Assembly: GCA_905479015.1 (NCBI GenBank)
Contig: CAJQKV010000008.1
Coordinates: forward strand, 1 to 64,000
Direction of reading: 5' to 3'
DNA: 64,000 nt
Origin: an uncultured Cyclobacteriaceae bacterium
GTDB taxonomy: Bacteria > Bacteroidota > Bacteroidia > Cytophagales > Cyclobacteriaceae
Under the pieces are notes generated by a model. That model ran no database searches and was not told the origin of the DNA. It worked only from the letters and a program-made list of their open reading frames with translations. Made by a program: the position numbers and the translations under genes. Below, in pieces: positions 38,363 through 46,733 of this stretch. Positions within the stretch are counted from its first letter, which is position 1. Each line of letters opens with the position of its first letter.

Positions 38363-39925
38363 TCAAAGGCTTTCAATACTTAGAATCCAACGGACACTTA
38401 GGTCTGGGTCTTCCATCTCTTTATCTAAGGGAAACATGGGTCGTTGAATCCTTTTATAGTCTAGTCTTTCCAGATCTTGGTCCACTCCGCCGGGGGTAAG
38501 GGCCATGATCCAATCTCCTCGCATATCATAAAGTTCAGGAACTAAATAGCCAATTTTCACGACCAGAATAGCTGCATTTCTTGGATCCAATCCTAATCGG
38601 GTAAAATCTTTTTCATGATGATACGGTTTTCTTTTTTTGGTAACAATGACTTGAACACTGCCCACCTTGACCACTGCTTCTGTCTCAGCATATACATCGC
38701 CGTGGATGAGGGCTTCTACGGTTCCCTTGAGTTTGATAGGAGGCGCATAGCGATGATCTATTTCTCCACCTACATTGGCCGCTACCTCCCCACCAATACC
38801 TACAGCAATGGCTTGTTCTATGAGTTCAGGTCCAGGTATCGAAGCGTATATAAGTTCGGGTCCGGCGGCTGACTTTAGGTCGGGGTGCGCCAGTATTTCT
38901 CTCAAGGTCCAAGTGACGTCTCCAGCGCCTCCTGCCGTAGGATTGTCACCCATGTCGCTAATGATATAAGGATTTTTTTTACTAGCTAAAGCATAAGATA
39001 AACTCTTTTCGAAAGTAGTTGTAGGGGCCACAAATTCGAATTCGTTTCTCTTTTCCCAAAAGCTGGACGCCAAAAGTTCAGCTGTTTTCTTGACGGCGAG
39101 TTGGTCATCACCGGTTACCATGACCACGGCATGATTTCTAGGCTCATCAGCCCAAGCATAACCAATCCAAATGGCAGCATCGATGATACCCTCTTGAGCA
39201 GCGGCAGGAGCTACTTTTGCATAGAGACTCTTCCCAGGTTCAATGCGGGTACTTGTTTTTTCACCAGGTAATAATATAGGAATGGGGATCCATGCTTTAA
39301 ATGCGGGTTTTCCTTTTTCATTTTCCAGTCGAACCAAAAGGTTTTCTAAGGCGCGTTCTTTGGATTCGAGCGCATCTTCATGCGGAGCCATGCGGTAACA
39401 AGTGATCAGATCTGTGTGCTGGGCCAATTTTTGAGAAACATTTCCATGTAAATCCATGGAAGTTGAAATGAGTGTTTGAGTACCAATTACCTTTCTAATT
39501 CTTTCGATGAAGTCCCCTTCAGGATCGTCTAGGCCTACGACACTCATCGCTCCGTGAATATCAAAAAATAACCCATCATAAGGTTTATATTTATCGAGAG
39601 AATCTAATGTTTTAGTGACCAGATACTCATAAGCTTCACGGGTAACTCGACCTCCGGGCAGCGCATGACCTTTGAGGATGGGTACCCAGGTAGCCCGCTG
39701 TCGCATAGTAGTATTTTGTGCCAAAAAAGGGTAATAATCAAAAACAGCTTCGCCTGTCTTGGCATGAAAAGCTTCCTCATGTGTTAAAGCAGGTGAAAAG
39801 GTACTGGATTCAATGGCCAGACCCGCAATGGCAATTTTAAGCGCAGGACTTTTGTTTTCAGATTTTGTGCAGCTTAAAAGAGTTAATATAAAAACTGCAA
39901 AAGTAAGTCTTGTCATTAGTTTCAT
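38363..39925 (-). CDS. Secreted M81-family metallopeptidase-like lipoprotein (MlrC family)
   Basis: The 520-residue protein has a lipoprotein signal (LTLLSC, Cys about 19) followed by the DUF1485/MlrC fold. Family landmarks are ESSTFSPALT (about residues 39-48), DGLFFDIHGAM, DLHGN, YRMAPHEDALES (near 188-199) and DMGDNPTAGGAGD. These carry the expected zinc-binding Asp/His residues. MlrC in sphingomonads completes microcystin degradation; most homologues have unknown substrates. It stands alone between the dehydratase gene and a divergent-looking gap. Export of this family to the envelope is worth noting. Confidence 0.88.
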   Translation of the reverse strand: MKLMTRLTFAVFILTLLSCTKSENKSPALKIAIAGLAIESSTFSPALTHEEAFHAKTGEAVFDYYPFLAQNTTMRQRATWVPILKGHALPGGRVTREAYEYLVTKTLDSLDKYKPYDGLFFDIHGAMSVVGLDDPEGDFIERIRKVIGTQTLISTSMDLHGNVSQKLAQHTDLITCYRMAPHEDALESKERALENLLVRLENEKGKPAFKAWIPIPILLPGEKTSTRIEPGKSLYAKVAPAAAQEGIIDAAIWIGYAWADEPRNHAVVMVTGDDQLAVKKTAELLASSFWEKRNEFEFVAPTTTFEKSLSYALASKKNPYIISDMGDNPTAGGAGDVTWTLREILAHPDLKSAAGPELIYASIPGPELIEQAIAVGIGGEVAANVGGEIDHRYAPPIKLKGTVEALIHGDVYAETEAVVKVGSVQVIVTKKRKPYHHEKDFTRLGLDPRNAAILVVKIGYLVPELYDMRGDWIMALTPGGVDQDLERLDYKRIQRPMFPLDKEMEDPDLSVRWILSIESL

Positions 39926-40122
39926 TAATTCATTTGAGTAGGTTAAAAATAGAAGATAATGAAATTGTAGGTTAATGAAAATTTTATAAAAAAAACTATT
40001 CTTGTTATTATGTTTTTCTATGAAAAAATCATAATTTGATGATGGAATTCATCGGATAACCCAAGGATATGAGTGTATTTAGGATATTGTCCTTGAAAAA
40101 GCACCATAATGGCTTGGTAGAT

Positions 40123-40164
40123 AAAAAAGGGCCTATTCTTTACTGATTGGAGGCCCTTTTTTTT
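40123..40164 (-). terminator. Strong intrinsic terminator after the NTF2-like gene
   Basis: AAAAAAGGGCCT pairs with AGGCCC followed by eight T's around an 18-base loop. Both flanks are homopolymeric (A's on one side, T's on the other), so it could act in both directions. It starts about ten bases past the stop of the gene at 40174-41124. Confidence 0.75.
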
Positions 40165-40173
40165 AGTTTTCTC

Positions 40174-41124
40174 TTATTTCAAATCTTCCATGAGCTTGGC
40201 ACTGTAGTACAAAGATCGACCCATGATTTTTCCTTCCTTATTGAAATCATCTATAAAGTGAACAGGGAGGGTAAGTTTTTTACCATCACTTTTTCTAATT
40301 AATCTGAACTTCCACCAAGACAGCACATAAGAAAGATCTCTAAGGTCATATTCTAAATAATCAGGATAGCCTACTCTATCTATTGATTCAATTTCCCAAG
40401 TCTTTAAAAAAGCTTGATCATTTGCCTTGGCTTCATCCCACGATAATCTGGTGCCATAAGGCAAATTAATGTCGCTGACGGTTGCGTCATCACTGAAATA
40501 AGCATAAGATTTTTCTAATTCACCATTTTCAAATGCATGTACAGATTTTCTAACCGAATTTATATTTTCGTGGTTGATATAAATGGTGCCGTTTTCTCTA
40601 TCCGAAAAACTATTCCAGATCTCTTCATAAACGCGCCAGTCAGCGTAATCGAAGATACTTTCAATCTGAGTTCCTTCATTATTTAGCTTATATAATCGGT
40701 GCACCGGCATGTCTAATTTGACTCCTGTCTTTTTTTGAACACCATATATTTTTTCCCAAGTCTGTACCCATAATTGACCTCCTTCTTTGTATTCTATGGC
40801 ATCGGGATAAGCTGGTTTGTCATCGGTAATGCGCAAATAGTCTATATTCTCTGACCACGTTTTGGCATTCCCAATGATTTTAGATTTATCTGATCCCTTA
40901 TCATCTTTGTTAGAACTTAGCGCATTGATACTCTTTGCGTCATCCGCTAATATCTTTGTCAAAGTTGCTTCATCACCGCTTACAAAAGCTTGTTGATATT
41001 GATGCACCAAATCGATGCCTGGATGTGTTTTGTAAATGGTACCATTTTTTTCTTTTTTTTGTGCACTGAGGTTGAGCCCAAAAAGTAATAAGAGTATCAT
41101 CGTTAGTTGGTAATGTTTTTTCAT
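40174..41124 (-). CDS. Exported protein with two NTF2-like (SnoaL) domains
   Basis: The signal peptide is MKKHYQLTMILLLLFGLNLSAQ. I use its ATG (41124), because the upstream extension would bury it. Two NTF2-like domains follow, at about residues 35-165 and 185-316. Each opens with a helix such as DLVHQYQQAFVSGD or SVRKSVHAFENGE and contains a W-rich strand (WVQTWEKIYG; VLSWWKFRLI). This looks like an internal duplication. Such domains bind small ligands or act as isomerases, but no catalytic residues can be named. It ends in a strong terminator, so it is a single-gene unit. Confidence 0.72.
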   Translation of the reverse strand: MKKHYQLTMILLLLFGLNLSAQKKEKNGTIYKTHPGIDLVHQYQQAFVSGDEATLTKILADDAKSINALSSNKDDKGSDKSKIIGNAKTWSENIDYLRITDDKPAYPDAIEYKEGGQLWVQTWEKIYGVQKKTGVKLDMPVHRLYKLNNEGTQIESIFDYADWRVYEEIWNSFSDRENGTIYINHENINSVRKSVHAFENGELEKSYAYFSDDATVSDINLPYGTRLSWDEAKANDQAFLKTWEIESIDRVGYPDYLEYDLRDLSYVLSWWKFRLIRKSDGKKLTLPVHFIDDFNKEGKIMGRSLYYSAKLMEDLK

Positions 41125-41302
41125 AATTTTAATTGTTTGTTGAACCTCAAAGTTAATTTTTTTTGGGAGATTGAAAAAAGCTGTATACAAAATAATTATC
41201 GTTGATAATGAATCACTTCTTCTCTAAGATTCTGATTTATAAGGCTAGAGAATAAGAAAGAAATGAACAAAGGGTGACTAAACAATCCCGAAACTGATAA
41301 AG

Positions 41303-41668
41303 ATGAAGACTTTTCAATATAATTGTATTATGGAGACGGCCGACATCATATTATTCAGTTCAATAGCACTGACGCAGCTGACCTTTTTGGGAATTCCCTA
41401 TCTTATTAATGAGTCCAATGCAAAATATTACCTCGCAGGGTACAATACGCTTTCAGAGGAGGACAGGGACAATTATGACCTCAAAGGCTATCTTGTCTTC
41501 CAAAAAAAATTTCTAACTCAATACAGTTGGACAACATCGTTCATTTTCATCATTTCTTATTTTACTTTTGTTACCTCAACAGCTCTTATCATTTATGTGA
41601 TTGCACTACTCATTCCCTTACCTTATTTTATGGTTCAAGGTAATAAATTTAAACACCGAAAGACCTGA
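41303..41668 (+). CDS. DUF3784-like small membrane protein
   Basis: The 121-residue protein has about three membrane helices. The family-like loop YYLAGYNTLSEEDRDNYDLKG lies between helices one and two (DUF3784 proteins carry a LIAGYNT-type motif followed by charged residues). The start could be the ATG at 41330 (METADIIL). Function is unknown. It opens a run of four small membrane-protein genes on the plus strand but is separated from the next by 217 bases in which I see only a weak GTGAA/TTCAC hairpin. Confidence 0.65.
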   Translation: MKTFQYNCIMETADIILFSSIALTQLTFLGIPYLINESNAKYYLAGYNTLSEEDRDNYDLKGYLVFQKKFLTQYSWTTSFIFIISYFTFVTSTALIIYVIALLIPLPYFMVQGNKFKHRKT

Positions 41669-41885
41669 GATAAATGTGATTAAAAGAACTTTTTCTAATG
41701 AAATAAATATATCAGCGAGTAGGTGCAATGGGGTTGATAAGTATCCTCAAATAGATATTTAAACGAGCTATAGAGGGGCTCACATAAATTAATACGGGTG
41801 AAATTTTCACTTTTTTAAAAACCAAACATTACTCAGACTGGAAATTTAAATTGAACTATTTTAACAATATAAAGGTTATTGAAAT

Positions 41886-42230
41886 ATGATTGAATTATCT
41901 TATTTACTGCAAGTAATTTTGGCTTTATCCATCGTTTACGTTTGGGTATTCCGATTCGACAATATTGTTTTGGAATTCAAGCAGTACGAATTATCAGACT
42001 TAACACGAAATTTTGTAGGTGCTGCTAAAATTGCATTATCAACTTTATTGGTTGCAGGTATTTGGTTTCCACCTTTGGTACTCATGTCATCTATATCAAT
42101 GGCTATCCTCATGGTCTTTGCCCAGTTAGCACATTTTAAGGTAAAGAATCCATGGATCAAACATGTGCCCTCATTTGTACTCTTGATCTGTTCTCTACTT
42201 ATCGCAGGTATCGCTGCTGAGGTCATTTAA
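41886..42230 (+). CDS. DoxX-like membrane protein
   Basis: The 114-residue protein has four predicted helices of the DoxX-like type (PF13564): GAAKIALSTLLVAGIWFPPL is followed by a helix and a NPWIKHVPSFVLL loop. Function is unknown; some DoxX proteins act in redox homeostasis. Two bases separate it from a second DoxX-like gene, so they form one unit. Confidence 0.75.
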   Translation: MIELSYLLQVILALSIVYVWVFRFDNIVLEFKQYELSDLTRNFVGAAKIALSTLLVAGIWFPPLVLMSSISMAILMVFAQLAHFKVKNPWIKHVPSFVLLICSLLIAGIAAEVI

Positions 42231-42232
42231 CT

Positions 42233-42583
42233 TTGGTTATTTTTCACAATTTACTTATTGGATTTTCTGCGATATCCTTCCTCATCTATGGGGGGGCTTA
42301 TTTTTTTTCAAAAGAGATGAAAGCCGAATTTAAGAGGTTTGGTTTGGAGAAATTTGGTGGTCTTACGGGATGCTTGGAAATAGGAGGTGGCATAGGACTT
42401 ATCATCGGTTTATGGGTACCCACTTTGTTGACTTTGGCCTCTTTGGGATTATTCCTTTTGATGGTTTTGGGATTTGGAGTAAGGCTCAAAATGAAAGACA
42501 GTTTGGCGCTTACCCTCCCCTCATTTTTTTATATGTTGCTCAATCTCTACATCTTTTGTTTTGTTGGGTTGAGTGATTTTTAA
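42233..42583 (+). CDS. DoxX-like membrane protein, second of a pair
   Basis: The 116-residue, four-helix protein has the DoxX pattern EFKRFGLEKFGGLTGCLEIGGG and GLIIGLWVPTLLTLASLG. The start is TTG, because no ATG lies in the first 25 codons and the TTG is two bases after the first DoxX-like gene. It is similar in plan but not closely in sequence to its neighbour, so the two may form a heteromer. A hairpin follows the stop. Confidence 0.74.
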   Translation: MVIFHNLLIGFSAISFLIYGGAYFFSKEMKAEFKRFGLEKFGGLTGCLEIGGGIGLIIGLWVPTLLTLASLGLFLLMVLGFGVRLKMKDSLALTLPSFFYMLLNLYIFCFVGLSDF

Positions 42584-42591
42584 ACGTTCAG

Positions 42592-42618
42592 AAAAAAGGA
42601 TTACCGGTGATCTTTTTT
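42592..42618 (+). terminator. Probable terminator after the DoxX-like pair
   Basis: AAAAAAGGAT and ATCTTTTTT pair around an ACCGGT core with one bulged base, giving a hairpin that ends in six T's. It starts eight bases past the stop codon. Confidence 0.6.
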
Positions 42619-42758
42619 GTTTAGGAGTCGCATCACTTTTTTTAAATTAAGGAGCGAACATTACGCTTCATATCGAAATATAGACCGAGAAGTAAAAGCG
42701 ATTTTCATAGTCCTGAATATTTTTCTATTTTACATCAATAATAGATAACAAGAGAGTT

Positions 42759-43064
42759 ATGAAAAAAGTGTTTTTAATGCTGTGCCTACTGGGTATAGCA
42801 CTGCCTTATTATCAATTACTATTGTTTATTCAAGAAAATGGATCAATGGCACAATTTTGGACAGAAGCTTTCGGTTCGTATCCAGCTTCTATGTTGGCTA
42901 TGGATTTAAGCGTAGCTGCTTTGTCTTTTTTGATTTTTTTGATTTATCAAAGGGTACAAAAGCAAATAAAGCTTGCTCAATTTATAAAATACTTTGTTTG
43001 TCTCTTTTTAGTTGGGTTTTCCCTAGCCCTACCTTGGTATTTGTATGATCATTATGATCAATAG
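42759..43064 (+). CDS. DUF2834 membrane protein
   Basis: The 101-residue protein has three helices. The opening MKKVFLMLCLLGIALPYYQ, then WTEAFGSYPASMLAMDLSVAA and the ending FSLALPWYLYDH follow the DUF2834 pattern. Function is unknown. It probably has its own promoter, since a terminator-like hairpin precedes it by about 140 bases. Confidence 0.75.
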   Translation: MKKVFLMLCLLGIALPYYQLLLFIQENGSMAQFWTEAFGSYPASMLAMDLSVAALSFLIFLIYQRVQKQIKLAQFIKYFVCLFLVGFSLALPWYLYDHYDQ

Positions 43065-43171
43065 AGAATAAAGAGCGGGAACCGTCCGTTGTATTTTATG
43101 CTATGATATTATTTAACATTTGATTAAATGTGAATCGCTTATAGTCAACATTAAGATAGGGGTTTAATTTT

Positions 43172-43179
43172 TATATTTG
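43172..43179 (+). promoter_or_regulatory. Candidate -7 box TATATTTG for the CotH gene
   Basis: This is a full match to the TAnnTTTG consensus, 43 bases before the CotH start. No good TTG at the -33 distance is present. Confidence 0.35.
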
Positions 43180-43222
43180 CTTCATATTGCATCATAGAGG
43201 TCAAAAAAAATAGTTATTTTAA

Positions 43223-44695
43223 TTGCAAGAAATAAAAACAAAATTATTCAACAGTATAAAAAAGTTTGGCTTAATAGTATACTTTTTTTCTTTTATAGGG
43301 TTGATTTCATGTCGTGATAAAGATGTTGAATCATTAGTTGAAACTATGCCTCCAATTAATGATTCGGGTGAATTGCCTTATCTAAGAATTACTACCCTTA
43401 GCTCGATTAAAAATGAGCCCAAAGTATCTGGAAATCTGATCCTTTTTAATAACAATGAAAATGTATTTTCAACTCAAATAGGAATTGAATACAGGGGATC
43501 AACGTCTTTTCGTTTATCAGATAAAAAGTCTTTCGGGTTTGAAATTTGGGATGAACAAAATGCAGGGCTAGATGCATCTATTTTGGGATTTCCAGAAGAA
43601 GAGGATTGGATCTTAACCGGTCATGTTTTCAATGCTTCAGAAAATATTATTTTTGATCCATCGCTTATGCATCACTATATCGGTTATACTCTTTATCGTT
43701 CTATGGGTCGTTATGCAAGCAGAACCAAGTATGTTGAGTTAGAAGTGAATGACGATTATTTGGGGGCTTACCTATTAATGGAAAAGTTAAAACGGGACAA
43801 AAACCGGATTGATATTGCCAAGTTATCTGCAGAAGATAACACCCTTCCTGAGGTCTCAGGAGGATATATTTTAAAAATTGACAAAACAACGGGGGGAGAT
43901 GTGGCTACAGATCAATCACTGAGCTATTATGAAGAAAATTGGGATGATGATGCGCGGTACTCCGAAGAAATTAGTTTTCGTTCTAAATACGATATTAACG
44001 GGGATTTGCTTTCAGACCCAGCCTTTGATCCTCCTTATCATTCCAATCAATATCTAGAGACCTACTTTTTATATGAATATCCCAAAGCGGATCAAATTAC
44101 ATCTCAGCAAAAAGAATACATTCAGAAATATATTGAAGAGTTTGAAACAGCGTTATTGAATGACGATTTTTCATCTGATGATCGTTTGTACATCGACTAT
44201 ATTGATTTGAATAGTTTCATTGATTTTTTTATCATCAATGAAATCACTTCCAATGTTGATGGCTATCGATTGAGTACTTATCTTCATAAAGATCGAAATG
44301 AAAAACTAAAGATGGGCCCAATTTGGGATTTAAATATAGGTTATAATCGACAGGGAAGAGTTCCAACAACAGATTGGATGGTCAACTATAACAAATATGT
44401 TGAAACAGATCCTTGGATGGTACCTTTTTGGTGGCCGAGATTATTGCAGGACCCCATTTTTCAGCACCAGTTGAAAATACGTTGGGAGCTACTTAGATCT
44501 TCAGAATTATCCAATTCTTCAGTTTCAAATTTAGTGCAAAACACCGCAGATTATTTGATAGAAAATGGTACTGTTGACCGCAACTACAAGCGTTGGAGTG
44601 GTGTTGATGTGGACTACCCTTCAGTAATTGATGATTTAAAAACGCATCTGGAACAACGCTTAGATTGGATGGACTTACAAATTAATGCATTTTAA
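43223..44695 (+). CDS. CotH-kinase family lipoprotein
   Basis: The 490-residue protein has a lipoprotein signal ending LISC (Cys30). A CotH kinase domain spans most of the chain. The opening segment IEYRGSTSFRLSDKKSFGFEIWD leads into the catalytic part YLGAYLLMEKLKRDKNRIDI. The lysine of LKIDKTTGGD follows, and the metal-binding DLNIGYNRQGR is near residue 370. CotH proteins phosphorylate spore-coat proteins in Bacillus; in Bacteroidota the substrates are unknown and probably at the cell surface. The start is TTG just after an in-frame stop (TAA), with no better ATG. A GH16 lipoprotein gene lies downstream. Confidence 0.85.
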   Translation: MQEIKTKLFNSIKKFGLIVYFFSFIGLISCRDKDVESLVETMPPINDSGELPYLRITTLSSIKNEPKVSGNLILFNNNENVFSTQIGIEYRGSTSFRLSDKKSFGFEIWDEQNAGLDASILGFPEEEDWILTGHVFNASENIIFDPSLMHHYIGYTLYRSMGRYASRTKYVELEVNDDYLGAYLLMEKLKRDKNRIDIAKLSAEDNTLPEVSGGYILKIDKTTGGDVATDQSLSYYEENWDDDARYSEEISFRSKYDINGDLLSDPAFDPPYHSNQYLETYFLYEYPKADQITSQQKEYIQKYIEEFETALLNDDFSSDDRLYIDYIDLNSFIDFFIINEITSNVDGYRLSTYLHKDRNEKLKMGPIWDLNIGYNRQGRVPTTDWMVNYNKYVETDPWMVPFWWPRLLQDPIFQHQLKIRWELLRSSELSNSSVSNLVQNTADYLIENGTVDRNYKRWSGVDVDYPSVIDDLKTHLEQRLDWMDLQINAF

Positions 44696-44720
44696 TTGGC
44701 GTATAATTTCATACCACTGA

Positions 44721-45076
44721 ATGATTACTTATTCTGTTATCATTGGTGTCTTCATATTAATTGTATGGGCGCCGCTATTTCCGGCAGAATTAATTAAACA
44801 AGAAATGATTTCAGACAAATGGGTAGATATTCCTGATGAGGTACGCAATATCTATTCTATGTGGCGGCCTACAGACCTTATGGACTTGAAGAGGCGCTGG
44901 AGAAATCAGAAATTCATTAAAACAGGTAGATTATTTTTAATGGAAAAGCTACGAAATTCAATGGTATGTCACGTTTTTTTTTTAACATCGCAGTCAAAGA
45001 AAGAAAAATATTTCACGAAATTGGTGTTTTAATGGCTGAGTCTATGATTGGAATCTTACCTTTCAACTTTTTTTAA
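44721..45076 (+). pseudogene. Small membrane-anchored ORF, probably a degraded gene
   Basis: The first frame gives 103 residues with one N-terminal membrane helix (TYSVIIGVFILIVWAPL) and then MISDKWVDIPDEVRNIYSMW. After that the protein-like signal moves to another frame: GLEEALEKSEIH, two stops at 44918 and 44927, and then 48 more codons (44930-45076) including GMSRFFFNIAVKERKIF and AESMIGILPFNFF. A run of ten T's at 44974-44983 is a likely slippage point. I read this as a gene with frameshifts and stops, but I do not recognise the family. An alternative is a genuine 103-residue protein that ends by chance in another frame. Confidence 0.35.
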
Positions 45077-45143
45077 TAAAATCAATTTACTGATAGTGTT
45101 CTATTGACATTTATCTGAACGAAAAACATTATAAATATTAAAT

Positions 45144-46133
45144 ATGAATCTTCTAAAGTATGTACAAATCTTCAGTCTAATTGTTACACTTATATTATTT
45201 AGTAATTGTGGCAGTAATGAGACCGATCCCACAGGAATGGGTATAGATGAGCCGACTATAGATCCTATGATTTCAGATCTGGATGACGATGGTATAATAA
45301 ATGAGGCAGATAGTTGCGAAACAACGCCTTCCGGGGCCATAGTGGATGCTTATGGGTGCCGTATTATAAATGAATACGATTCAAATTATTTTTTAGTTTG
45401 GCAAGATGAATTCTCAGATGAGGGTGCCTTAGACATTACTAAATGGCATCATCAAATTATACCCCCCAATAATGGCAGCTGGTTCAATGGAGAAAAACAG
45501 CATTATACAGATAGGATCACTAACTCTTATGTGAGCGATGATGTCTTGATAATAAAGGCGATTAAGGAAAGCTATGAGGTTGACGGCTCGACACAGAATT
45601 ACACCTCTGCAAGACTAAATTCCAAATTTTATTTTAGATACGGGCGTATTGATGTGAGAGCAAAATTACCAGGATCTGCCGGGACATGGCCGGCCATTTG
45701 GACTTTGGGGACCAACATAAATGAAATTGGAAACTATTTTGGGAGTACTTATGGGAATGTGGGTTGGCCCAGTTGTGGTGAAATCGATATTATGGAACAA
45801 AATGGCTGGGACAAGACTGAACTCATTGGGTATTTCCATTGGGGGCATACAAGTACAGGCGAATATGCAAGTTATGGTAAAACAGCCATTATAGAAGATG
45901 CAATGGATGAATTTCATATCTATTCATTGGAATGGACAGAAGGTCAACTTAAGGTATTACTCGATAATAACGTATTTTTAACAATGAATAATACGGGTTC
46001 AATACCTTATGACAACCCACATTATATTTTACTTAATATAGCTATGGGTGGAAATTTAGGTGGAGCCATTGAGGCAGACTTTTCTAGTGATTCAATGCAA
46101 GTTGATTATGTCAGGGTATATGAGATGGAGTAA
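45144..46133 (+). CDS. GH16-family glycoside hydrolase lipoprotein (laminarinase-like)
   Basis: The 329-residue protein has a lipoprotein signal (LILFSNCGSN, Cys about 23). A short calcium-binding thrombospondin-3-like linker follows (DLDDDGIINEADSC). The GH16 jelly-roll then runs to the end. The catalytic motif is Glu213-Ile-Asp215-Ile-Met-Glu218, with 213 as nucleophile and 218 as acid/base. Aromatic residues lining the cleft are seen in FYFRYGRIDVRAKLP and GTWPAIWTLG. Beta-1,3-glucanase (laminarinase) is the most likely activity and fits algal glucan use. It stands alone after the degraded ORF. Confidence 0.92.
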   Translation: MNLLKYVQIFSLIVTLILFSNCGSNETDPTGMGIDEPTIDPMISDLDDDGIINEADSCETTPSGAIVDAYGCRIINEYDSNYFLVWQDEFSDEGALDITKWHHQIIPPNNGSWFNGEKQHYTDRITNSYVSDDVLIIKAIKESYEVDGSTQNYTSARLNSKFYFRYGRIDVRAKLPGSAGTWPAIWTLGTNINEIGNYFGSTYGNVGWPSCGEIDIMEQNGWDKTELIGYFHWGHTSTGEYASYGKTAIIEDAMDEFHIYSLEWTEGQLKVLLDNNVFLTMNNTGSIPYDNPHYILLNIAMGGNLGGAIEADFSSDSMQVDYVRVYEME

Positions 46134-46453
46134 ACCTCATCTCGAATAATCCTAAAGTCATTTTCATCAATTATAGCTTTCTGAATAATCAAAAAATAAC
46201 TCCAAAGCCACTCCTCAATCCTGTAGCGCTTGTTACTGGTTTTAAGCTTGAGGAAAATTTCATGAACTTTGATAGGTATTTAATTGCTGAATGATTAGAA
46301 AGATATTTGGATTTAAAGCGGTCATCCTATCACAAATCAAACATTTATTGATAAAAAGAGGTTAATCTATTTGATACATATAAAAAGCTAAGAAATCTTT
46401 GAGATATTAATCCGAAAACAAAATGTTTGTATCTATGTGGGTACCCATAAACT
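46134..46453. other. Intergenic stretch with no recognisable feature
   Basis: These 320 AT-rich bases lie between the GH16 gene and the tRNA terminator. I see no promoter, repeat or start-bearing gene. One minus-strand frame of about 57 codons (including KTSNKRYRIEEWLWS) is open but has no start codon and may be a remnant or chance. Confidence 0.5.
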
Positions 46454-46488
46454 AAAAAGCCCCAATACTATTAGTACTAGGGCTTTTA
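46454..46488 (-). terminator. Intrinsic terminator of tRNA-Ser
   Basis: On the minus strand AAAAGCCC, an inner TAGTAC-type stem and GGGGCTTTTT form a hairpin followed by T's, three bases past the tRNA 3' end. Confidence 0.7.
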
Positions 46489-46490
46489 TG

Positions 46491-46575
46491 CAGAGGAGGA
46501 GGGATTCGAACCCCCGGTACCTCTCGGTACGCCGGTTTTCAAGACCGGTGCATTCGACCACTCTGCCACTCCTCT
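46491..46575 (-). tRNA. tRNA-Ser (anticodon TGA)
   Basis: The 85-base gene folds as a class II tRNA. The acceptor stem AGAGGAG/CTCCTCT has seven pairs. The anticodon arm CCGGTCTTGAAAACCGG has loop CTTGAAA and anticodon TGA. A long variable arm (TACCGAGAGGTA) and the T arm GGGGGTTCGAATCCCTC with one G-T pair follow. The discriminator base is G, as expected for serine. The 3' CCA is not encoded. A promoter and a terminator flank it. Confidence 0.97.
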
Positions 46576-46603
46576 GTGCATTTTGGCCTTAAAAATTGGT
46601 TCG

Positions 46604-46633
46604 CAAAACTAATCTATCTTTTAAACTAATCAA
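46604..46633 (-). promoter_or_regulatory. Bacteroidota-type promoter of tRNA-Ser
   Basis: On the minus strand TTG, a 19-base spacer and TAGTTTTG (a full TAnnTTTG match) are followed by about 28 bases to the 5' end of the tRNA. The spacing and both boxes match the Bacteroidota consensus. Confidence 0.7.
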
Positions 46634-46733
46634 GCGAACGAGGTAATTTTATCTGATTTGAATTTAAAATAAATCATATTACAAAAAAATGAAATACAGG
46701 ATATTCTCAAAATGTAATCTGTAATTTTAGGCC

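Noticed and set aside
46138-46272. Minus-strand open frame of about 57 codons with protein-like residues (KTSNKRYRIEEWLWS)
   Set aside because: It has no start codon, a stop lies just upstream, and I recognise no family. Not enough for a gene or pseudogene call.
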